Shown here piece by piece: positions 1-5,056 of a stretch of 7,628 nt of DNA. Source of the stretch: Nitrososphaerales archaeon (GTDB taxonomy: Archaea; Thermoproteota; Nitrososphaeria; Nitrososphaerales; UBA183). The position numbers and the translations under genes were made by a program. Location: assembly GCA_030042335.1 (NCBI GenBank), contig JASHZW010000063.1, positions 1-7,628 of the forward strand, in the 5' to 3' direction. The first letter of the stretch is position 1. Each line of letters begins with the position of its first letter. The notes below the pieces were generated by a model. It saw only the letters and a program-made list of their open reading frames with translations. It was not told the origin of the DNA and did not search any database.

Positions 1-205
1 CATCGAGGACGGCGCGATAATATGCGGCAGGGCCGTGATCAAGGCCGGCGTCACGATAGGCAGGAGGAGCGTCGTGGCCATGGGGGCCATCGTGACGAAG
101 GACGTGCCACCAGAGACGGTCGTGCTGGGCGTACCCGCCAGGAAAGTCTACACCAGGAAGGAGTATGATGCGAAGAAGCTCAGGTGGGAGTCTTCCTCTC
201 CCTAG
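1..205 (+). CDS. Left-handed beta-helix (hexapeptide-repeat) acyltransferase, C-terminal end, 5' truncated by window
   Basis: Reading from base 2, 67 codons are open to a TAG at 203-205. The peptide shows the staggered small and aliphatic residues of hexapeptide coils (VIKAGVTIG, then [14 protein letters not shown]) and the family-typical closing motif VLGVPARKV, followed by a charged tail ending WESSSP. This is the last coils and C-terminal cap of a trimeric acyl- or acetyltransferase of the WbbJ/NeuD/serine-acetyltransferase-like group, which use acetyl-CoA or a similar donor, often on sugar nucleotides. The acceptor cannot be read from this end because the catalytic histidine region lies outside the window. 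A GPT-type glycosyltransferase nearby on the other strand makes a glycan substrate plausible, which is inference. The last 26 bases overlap the end of the convergent small membrane protein gene. Confidence 0.85.
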   Translation, partial: IEDGAIICGRAVIKAGVTIGRRSVVAMGAIVTKDVPPETVVLGVPARKVYTRKEYDAKKLRWESSSP

Positions 206-419
206 TGTAGAACGAGTCGAGCGCGAACATCACGGCCACCCAGACCGCACCGAGCGAGCCTGTGAGCGATATCTTGAGGATCGATGACAGATCACCCTTG
301 AAGCGAATCGGAGGGCCGAGTGGCCGTATCACAGCGATGAACAGGTAGCTCTCGCCTAATATCAGAAGCCACGCCACGGTCACTATGAGCATCAGGCTGT
401 AGAGATTTCTGTTGTTCAT
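180..419 (-). CDS. Small two-helix membrane protein of unknown function
   Basis: I do not recognise this 79-residue protein. It has a short polar N-terminus (MNNRNLY), a hydrophobic helix from about residue 8 to 31, a linker containing [12 protein letters not shown], a second helix from about 44 to 67, and a basic tail ending RERKTPT, so it is an integral membrane protein with two spans. The chosen ATG at 417-419 overlaps the TGA of the upstream glycosyltransferase as ATGA, a usual mark of translational coupling. An in-frame GTG at 426-428 would add three residues, and neither start has a convincing Shine-Dalgarno sequence. The coupling suggests a partner or accessory subunit of the GPT enzyme, which is inference only. 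Its 3' end overlaps the acyltransferase on the other strand by 26 bp. Confidence 0.7.
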   Translation of the reverse strand: MNNRNLYSLMLIVTVAWLLILGESYLFIAVIRPLGPPIRFKGDLSSILKISLTGSLGAVWVAVMFALDSFYTRERKTPT

Positions 420-1450
420 CGGATCCACGTCAGGGCGGAGGTCAGGATGGAGAGGGCGCAGGCGAAGAGCGTGAGGGTAAGGATCATCTGGACTATCTCT
501 CTCTCATCGGAGGGCGAGCCGAGCAGTATCATCCTTACTAGGGTCGTCGGCGCTTTTGCGTCCTCGGTCGCGTGTAGCTTCCCGTCCGTCCCGAGATACG
601 TGGGTCTCATCTTCATCTGCTTGTGTTCGACCAGACCCTTGGCGCTGTAGAGGATGTAGTATGAGTTGATGACTGCCGGGATGAGTGCCACGAGTGCGGC
701 TATTTCCACGCCACCCATTATCGCCAGGGCCGCGTAAAGCGCCCCGAAGGCTAGGCTGCCGGTGTCGCCGTCGAACGCCTTGGCTGGGAACTTGTTGTAG
801 TAGTAGAAAGAAAAGGCCGCGGCCATCAGAGGCAGAGCCGCCGCCAGCCTCACCCAGTCGAAGTTCGAGGACGAGAGGCCCTCCATGACCATCCCTGCGA
901 CCAGAGCCACCGAGACGAGGCCGGTGAATCCGGAGATCTCGCCGTTGAAGGCGTCCAGCATGTTGAAGGCGTTCGCGGAGACCGGCATCGCTGCCACTAT
1001 CAGGAGGGCGAAGATGATGAAGTGCGTGCCTGTGGACCCGAAGATGGGAAAGGCCAGACTGCCGGTATAGAGAGAGTGGTGCACCTGCTCCTCGAGGATT
1101 AGTGGCGCGGCCGCTAGCGCTACGAGAGTAGGTTTGATGATACCTCCGAGCCCGCGCAGGTCATCATAAAGGCCCACCGCGCCCGCGACGACTGATACCT
1201 CGATGGCCACCAGCGGTATCGTCGACTCATGGACCAGGTAGATTCCGATTTCACCCGCGACTATCGCCGCTATCAACAGGGGCCCAGCCGGGGTAGGCAC
1301 CTTCGTCTGCCCTGGCTTGTGCACGTCGGTCGCCACCCGTCCCATTGAACGCAGCATACCGAGGTATCGCGGCATGAAAGCGAAGATCACCAAGCACGGG
1401 AGAGCGAATGCCACGACGAAGGTCGCAACGTCGCGGTCTGAAGGCAGCAA
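416..1450 (-). CDS. GPT/MraY-family glycosyltransferase, probable UDP-GlcNAc:dolichyl-phosphate GlcNAc-1-phosphate transferase (AglH-like)
   Basis: This is a 344-residue polytopic protein with about ten hydrophobic spans, the usual size for the PNPT (glycosyltransferase family 4) superfamily. These enzymes move a sugar-1-phosphate from a UDP-sugar to a polyprenyl phosphate on the cytoplasmic side, the first lipid-linked step of archaeal N-glycosylation. Motifs appear in the expected order: D42 and HKPGQTKVPTPAG (44-56), the DD pair D96-D97 in GLYDDLRG, NAFNMLDAFNG (160-170) matching the NxxN..xxNG loop, and FDGDTGS (226-232). The last cytoplasmic loop lacks a bacterial MraY/WecA-type histidine motif, favouring the archaeal/eukaryotic branch. 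The sugar is inferred. The start is TTG; no ATG or GTG occurs in frame back to the stop of the upstream rhomboid-like gene, 57 bases away. The gene lies between that gene and the ATGA-coupled small membrane protein. Confidence 0.85.
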   Translation of the reverse strand: MLPSDRDVATFVVAFALPCLVIFAFMPRYLGMLRSMGRVATDVHKPGQTKVPTPAGPLLIAAIVAGEIGIYLVHESTIPLVAIEVSVVAGAVGLYDDLRGLGGIIKPTLVALAAAPLILEEQVHHSLYTGSLAFPIFGSTGTHFIIFALLIVAAMPVSANAFNMLDAFNGEISGFTGLVSVALVAGMVMEGLSSSNFDWVRLAAALPLMAAAFSFYYYNKFPAKAFDGDTGSLAFGALYAALAIMGGVEIAALVALIPAVINSYYILYSAKGLVEHKQMKMRPTYLGTDGKLHATEDAKAPTTLVRMILLGSPSDEREIVQMILTLTLFACALSILTSALTWIR

Positions 1451-1479
1451 TTTTCCTGCTATGCCGGCCCCGCCCTCGT

Positions 1480-1488
1480 CTTTAAAAG
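1480..1488 (-). promoter_or_regulatory. Possible TATA box for the GPT-family gene
   Basis: On the minus strand the sequence CTTTTAAAG stands out from a G+C-rich 57-base gap. Its centre is about 34 bases before the TTG start, so transcription would begin a few bases ahead of the gene. It would let the glycosyltransferase be transcribed apart from the upstream rhomboid-like gene, although co-transcription is equally possible. Confidence 0.45.
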
Positions 1489-1507
1489 ATTCGAACGGTA
1501 CGCGCGG

Positions 1508-2539
1508 TCAGGCCTCGGCGTTCGCCCCGACCTGTTTCGCGAGGGCATCGAGCTCCGCTTTCGCCTCGGGTGTCCCATCCGTCTTTCCAGAATAGTGAAG
1601 GGCCGCATGCACCATCGCGTGTAGGAGGGCTCCGTCGACCTGCTTTGCGGCGGGGAAGTACTCTACGCCCCTGAAGGAGTCTTGCATCAGGATTTCCCTC
1701 CGGTCGGGATTGAACTCGGCCGACGAGCCCGATGGCAGACGGGCGAAGACGACTTTGAGCTTTGGAAGTGCGCTCGGAAATCGATCGTTGAGGTCATCGA
1801 AGTGGAAGTTCAGGAGCGACTCGTCTACGCGTATCTTGCCGTCGAGTCCTAATGCCGACCAGTTCGCGCATCCGTAGACCGCGGTGGCCCCTATGGCTAT
1901 GAGGAACGCGAACTCGTGGACCCTCCAGTTGTAAAGCTCGGTCGGGACGAATATCGACTGCAGGAAGACGACAAACCAGATGGTCGTGAGTATCAGGGTC
2001 GCGTAGATCACTCCATATGCATGCCACCAGTAACTGCTCATGCGCCCCAGCTTGCGTGTGTCCTGTCTCCACAGCTTCAGCAACCCAAAGACCGCTAGTA
2101 CCGTGACTATTGCCTGTCCGGCGATAGCCGCGGCCGACGACCCCACCCCGATGACCCCGGGTGGGGCGTAGAACCTGTCCCAGATGAGTCCCGAGACGAC
2201 CGCGATTATGATGCTCGCCGTCCAGAAGAACGTCGAGAGCCTTCGCCTGGCCGGGACGTATGTGCCAAAAAGCACGGGCGAGAAGAGTATGATCAGACCC
2301 AGGATGCCCGCGATTGTGTACGGGGTGTCGTAGATGAGGATGGCCAAAACCGGTCCTAGAGGGTTCGAGCTGATCTCGGCTATGGCGTTGTCCCTCCCTG
2401 GAATGAGAGTGAGAGCGTTGCACGCGGAGAGAGTGACGAACGCAGCGGCGGCCCAGAGGAGCCCCGACGACCGGATGTCGGGGAGGTATCGTTTAAGGTC
2501 CAACTGGCCAGCCCGAGACCTTCTGCCTGTCGAGCTCAT
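1508..2539 (-). CDS. Rhomboid-like intramembrane protease homologue with C-terminal pseudo-zincin domain
   Basis: This 343-residue protein has a basic N-terminus, six predicted spans (about 26-46, 60-92, 102-120, 128-154, 170-197, 205-226) and a soluble C-terminal domain of about 115 residues. Span 4 carries GVGSSAAAIAGQ, which aligns with the rhomboid GxSG nucleophile motif with S135 in the serine position. Span 6 carries VHEFAFLIAIG, with H208 where the catalytic His is expected. The span-2 His/Asn that help form the oxyanion hole in bacterial rhomboids are not seen (Y74 and G78 lie there). The C-terminal domain resembles zinc peptidases of the SprT/ImmA type: a helix reading LLHAMVHAALH (306-315), then TPEAKAELDALAKQ, but the HExxH glutamate is alanine (A308). 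The rhomboid call is by hand alignment only. If it is active it would cut transmembrane substrates; otherwise it may act as a pseudoprotease. ATG start, no Shine-Dalgarno. Confidence 0.6.
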   Translation of the reverse strand: MSSTGRRSRAGQLDLKRYLPDIRSSGLLWAAAAFVTLSACNALTLIPGRDNAIAEISSNPLGPVLAILIYDTPYTIAGILGLIILFSPVLFGTYVPARRRLSTFFWTASIIIAVVSGLIWDRFYAPPGVIGVGSSAAAIAGQAIVTVLAVFGLLKLWRQDTRKLGRMSSYWWHAYGVIYATLILTTIWFVVFLQSIFVPTELYNWRVHEFAFLIAIGATAVYGCANWSALGLDGKIRVDESLLNFHFDDLNDRFPSALPKLKVVFARLPSGSSAEFNPDRREILMQDSFRGVEYFPAAKQVDGALLHAMVHAALHYSGKTDGTPEAKAELDALAKQVGANAEA

Positions 2540-2591
2540 TTGAGGATATCTAGTCTACCGCGCCGCTACCCAATGCAACCCTCCAGCCAAC

Positions 2592-2603
2592 AATTAAATA
2601 TAT
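2592..2603 (+). promoter_or_regulatory. TATA-like box upstream of the OB-fold gene, possibly shared with the divergent rhomboid-like gene
   Basis: AATTAAATATAT is the only strongly A+T-rich run in the 91-base gap between divergent genes. Its centre lies about 33 bases before the TTG at 2631, which predicts a leaderless or nearly leaderless mRNA, and no Shine-Dalgarno sequence is present. Read on the other strand (ATATATTTAATT) it lies about 58 bases before the rhomboid-like ATG and could drive that gene with a leader of about 30 bases. Confidence 0.6.
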
Positions 2604-2630
2604 CCGGAAGTTGGGTAGCCGACAGATCAC

Positions 2631-2924
2631 TTGAATATCAAGGACCTGCGCGACGGTATGCGCACCGTTGAAGTCGAGGGGGAGATAATCGACATATCCT
2701 CTCCTAGGGAGGTCACGCTGAGGACGGGAGGACAGGCGAGGGTGGCGGATGCCACGTTGAGAGATGAGAGCGGAACCATCAAGATGTCCCTCTGGGACGC
2801 CCAGATTGACCAGGTGGCCAAGGGGGTCAAGGTCAAGGTCACGAACGGTTACATTAACACCTTCAGGGGCGAGAGGCAACTTAACGTCGGAAGGTACGGC
2901 AAGCTCGAGCCAATCGAAGGCTAG
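2631..2924 (+). CDS. Single-domain OB-fold nucleic-acid-binding protein (RPA/SSB-like)
   Basis: This 97-residue protein is one complete OB fold. The strand pattern is clear: VEVEGEIIDI, then VADATLRDESGTIKMSLWD, a VKVKVTNGYINTF strand, and a closing RQLNVGRYGKLEPI. The DESGTIKMSLWD motif with W55, and aromatic residues F78 and Y89, match the short archaeal RPA/SSB-like proteins that bind single-stranded DNA or RNA through stacking. The length fits that family, which often lacks a zinc finger or C-terminal acidic tail, as here. The start is TTG, supported by the TATA-like box about 33 bases upstream and by IKDLRDGM matching the usual N-terminus. A later in-frame ATG at 2658 would remove the N-terminal residues. 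The phosphatase gene follows 63 bases downstream on the same strand, so they may be co-transcribed. DNA versus RNA preference cannot be told from the sequence. Confidence 0.85.
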   Translation: MNIKDLRDGMRTVEVEGEIIDISSPREVTLRTGGQARVADATLRDESGTIKMSLWDAQIDQVAKGVKVKVTNGYINTFRGERQLNVGRYGKLEPIEG

Positions 2925-2987
2925 ACCAGCGGACGGCCGGGCGGACCGATAGGCGTATTTCCTTCCGGGGACGGTGAGCTTTCGACA

Positions 2988-3500
2988 ATGGGCAGGGCAG
3001 GGACTGCTTACCGGAAGCTGCGTGCCTCGCTGATTGACAAGCCGACCAACTTCGGGTGGGTTATCGAGGGCAGCCTCGCAGGTTCAGGTCTCCCCTCGTC
3101 CCCCTCGCAGGTGAGGTGGCTCAAGAAGCACGGTGTCGGTTCAATCCTAACGCTCAGGGAGGTGCCTCTACCGAAGGAGTACATCGACGGCACCGGCGTG
3201 AACTACATGCACATCCAGATGTCCGACCATGACGCGCCCTCTCAGGAGTCTCTCTCGAAAGCCGTCGGCTACGTCAGAAGCGAGATCGAGAAGGGCAATG
3301 CCGTGGTCGTACACTGTCTGGCCGGTCAGGGCAGGACGGGAACTGTGCTTTCCTGCTACTTGGTGGAATACCAAGAGAGGGAACCGGCCGAGGTGATCGC
3401 TCAGCTGAGGAAGGACAGGCCCGGCTCAGTCGAGTCGTCGCAGGAGAGCGCCGTCTTCGAATACGCCAAGAAGGTCAGAACAGCGAAGAAACAGCGGTGA
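2988..3500 (+). CDS. Dual-specificity protein phosphatase, VHZ/DUSP23-like
   Basis: This 170-residue cysteine phosphatase carries the full signature VVHCLAGQGRTGT (107-119), with nucleophile C110 and phosphate-binding R116. D80 in QMSDHDAPS aligns with the general acid. The N-terminal block NFGWVIEGSLAGSGLP (21-36), the LKKHGVGSILTLRE segment and the late RPGSVESSQE (144-153) follow the layout of animal VHZ (DUSP23), a small single-domain phosphatase. It is cytosolic, with no signal peptide or membrane span. Likely substrates are phosphotyrosine/phosphoserine proteins, though a phospholipid or nucleotide substrate is not excluded. The ATG is preceded by GGTGAG at 2973-2978 with a nine-base spacer, a good Shine-Dalgarno unlike most starts in this window. 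This fits an internal gene of an operon begun by the OB-fold gene. Its last 26 bases overlap the convergent transporter gene. Confidence 0.92.
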   Translation: MGRAGTAYRKLRASLIDKPTNFGWVIEGSLAGSGLPSSPSQVRWLKKHGVGSILTLREVPLPKEYIDGTGVNYMHIQMSDHDAPSQESLSKAVGYVRSEIEKGNAVVVHCLAGQGRTGTVLSCYLVEYQEREPAEVIAQLRKDRPGSVESSQESAVFEYAKKVRTAKKQR

Positions 3501-4068
3501 AGAGGAACCAGACACCGAAGGCCGCCAGCACGGCGCCTGAAATGTAGACGATGTAGGGGTAGACTTCGCTGTATCTCCTCACTCCCGCGTGGAGCAGCGA
3601 GGAGTACGCGAGCGTCCAGGCGACTATTCCCGTGAAGAACCCGAAGATTATGCTGAACCCGAATGTCGTGACCATACCTACCCCCACCGCGATCCACCAG
3701 GCCAGCTGGAAGGGATTGGACAGTCCAATGGTGAACCCCAAGATATATGGCCTGCCGCTCCTCTTCCCCTCCCGAGGACCACTCTTCGCGCTCCTTAGCG
3801 TGGCGTAGGCTAGGTAGAACATGAAGCAGCCTCCCACGAGGAAGAGGATGTCCCGTATCTCTCCTGAGGCGATGAGCGCCGTCAGCCCGAAGTACGTGAG
3901 GAGGAAGAAGATGGCGTCAGCCGTGGTGGCTCCCAGGAGCGTCGACCAACCCGCGAACCATGACTTTGTGACCTGGTAGGCGGCCGCTGCGTTGACCGGC
4001 CCCGGCGGCGCGGCTATCGAGATGCCAAGTACGATTCCGGTAAGGAAGACCTGCCAGCTCTCGAGCAA
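3475..4068 (-). CDS. LysE-family transporter (amino-acid exporter type)
   Basis: This 197-residue protein has six hydrophobic spans, the standard size and topology of the LysE/RhtB superfamily. The first span ends in the hallmark APPGPVNAAAA (20-30). D51 lies in span 2 (ATTADAIFF), and GLSNPFQLAWW (115-125) gives the conserved NP of the second repeat, after a basic loop (residues 92-106). Members export amino acids or related small molecules at the expense of ion gradients; the substrate here is unknown. The start is TTG at 4066-4068; no other start occurs in frame before the upstream TGA. A TATA-like box about 30 bases upstream suggests a leaderless mRNA. It is divergent from cofE and convergent with the phosphatase gene, sharing 26 bp at the 3' ends, so it stands as its own transcription unit. 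Confidence 0.88.
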   Translation of the reverse strand: MLESWQVFLTGIVLGISIAAPPGPVNAAAAYQVTKSWFAGWSTLLGATTADAIFFLLTYFGLTALIASGEIRDILFLVGGCFMFYLAYATLRSAKSGPREGKRSGRPYILGFTIGLSNPFQLAWWIAVGVGMVTTFGFSIIFGFFTGIVAWTLAYSSLLHAGVRRYSEVYPYIVYISGAVLAAFGVWFLFTAVSSLF

Positions 4069-4092
4069 CGCTCGTTGCGGAAGTCTCGGTCA

Positions 4093-4103
4093 CTTTAACT
4101 TTT
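4093..4103 (-). promoter_or_regulatory. TATA-like box for the LysE-family gene
   Basis: Minus-strand AAAAGTTAAAG is centred about 30 bases ahead of the TTG start. That spacing is expected for archaeal TBP/TFB promoters giving a leaderless transcript. No Shine-Dalgarno sequence lies between it and the start. Confidence 0.5.
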
Positions 4104-4180
4104 GCAGGCTTGGCCCGGCTTCTTCCCCCGGGCACCAATAACTCCGAAGCGTCGGCCTCAGGCTGAAGCCTTTTCGAGCA

Positions 4181-4190
4181 TTTTATTTAT
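4181..4190 (+). promoter_or_regulatory. TATA-like box for the cofE-enolase pair
   Basis: TTTTATTTAT is centred about 25 bases before the cofE ATG, predicting transcription from at or very near the start codon. The AAAGGT just before the ATG is a weak Shine-Dalgarno candidate and would be mostly outside a leaderless mRNA. Together with the box at 4093-4103 it makes the 142-base gap a two-way promoter region. Confidence 0.55.
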
Positions 4191-4210
4191 GCGCACCGTG
4201 AAAGGTAACC

Positions 4211-5056
4211 ATGATTACATTTACGCCGGTGAGGTCGGACAGAAAGAACTCGGCTTTCGACCTGAGAGAATTCATCAACAGGCAAATCGGCGCGTCGCTG
4301 CAGGACGGCGATGTCCTCGTCGTCTCCAGTAAGTTCATGGCCATTTCAGAGGGTAGGACATTGTCCCTAAGTTCGGTAGTGCCAGGAGATCGCGCCCGTC
4401 AGCTCGCCCAGGAGTATGATGTGCCTGCTGAACTATGTGAACTTATCCTCAGGGAGTCTGATGAGATCATAGGGGGTGTTCCCGGATTCATACTAACCCT
4501 CCGTGATGGGTTGCTGACCCCGAATGCGGGGATTGACAAGTCCAATATTGAGTTGGGAAGGGTGGTGCTCTATCCTTCTGACCCACTCCAGTCGGCCCTC
4601 GAGATTATCGAATCCGTCAAGTCTCGATATGGGACAAGAATAGGGGTAGTGGTTTCCGACAGCAGGTTGATGCCGACCCGTATGGGAACGACTGGGGTGG
4701 CGCTCGCTGCTGCAGGGTTCGAAGCGATTCGAGACATGAGGGGGAAACCGGATTTGTTCGGGCATCCGCTCAAGGTGACTAGGCAGGCAATCGCCGATGA
4801 CCTGTGCACAGGAGCACAACTAGTAATGGGAGAGGCAAATGAATCAACTCCGATAGTCATCGTTAAGGGCCTAGATTCGAGGCTGTTTGGGAAGCAGACA
4901 TATTCTTCGAGAGAGTTTTCCGTTCCTCCTGCCGACTGCGTCTATATGCGAAGCTTTGGATACAAGAATTCTCGCTTGACCTCGCAGCAATCCGACACAG
5001 CGATTTCAATGGCGCGTGTGCCAGATTCGAGCGGTCAGGGGAAAGACAGCCTATGA
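4211..5056 (+). CDS. cofE: Coenzyme F420-0:L-glutamate ligase (CofE family)
   Basis: CofE adds L-glutamates to F420-0 through gamma linkages, using GTP and divalent metal, in the last steps of F420 synthesis in the cytoplasm. The 281-residue protein shows the family blocks in order: DGDVLVVSSKFMAISEGR (32-49), LTPNAGIDKSN (102-112) with metal-binding D109, VVVSDSRLMPTRMGTTGVAL (147-166, starting one residue into the block) with D150, RGKPDLFG (177-184), then IADDLCTGAQLVMGE (194-208) and a TPIVIVKG strand. The loop after D150 reads DSRLMPTRMGT, where characterised methanogen and mycobacterial enzymes have a DTxGR-like loop, so this is a variant subfamily. A polar tail from about residue 253 goes beyond the usual family length of about 250. 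The ATG is 25 bases after a TATA-like box. The stop overlaps the enolase start as ATGA. Confidence 0.88.
   Translation: MITFTPVRSDRKNSAFDLREFINRQIGASLQDGDVLVVSSKFMAISEGRTLSLSSVVPGDRARQLAQEYDVPAELCELILRESDEIIGGVPGFILTLRDGLLTPNAGIDKSNIELGRVVLYPSDPLQSALEIIESVKSRYGTRIGVVVSDSRLMPTRMGTTGVALAAAGFEAIRDMRGKPDLFGHPLKVTRQAIADDLCTGAQLVMGEANESTPIVIVKGLDSRLFGKQTYSSREFSVPPADCVYMRSFGYKNSRLTSQQSDTAISMARVPDSSGQGKDSL

Noticed and set aside
1794..2423. 209-codon minus-strand frame inside the rhomboid-like gene
   Set aside because: The translation is rich in His, Arg and Gly with no fold-like pattern, while the overlapping frame encodes clear membrane spans; this is a frame-shifted shadow.
2550..2879. Minus-strand frame opposite the OB-fold gene
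   Set aside because: It lies fully across a recognised OB-fold protein and its promoter and shows no domain of its own.
4069..4210. Possible small RNA or riboswitch in the divergent gap
   Set aside because: The gap is explained by two TATA-like boxes at leaderless spacing; I saw no extended stem structure or conserved aptamer motif.
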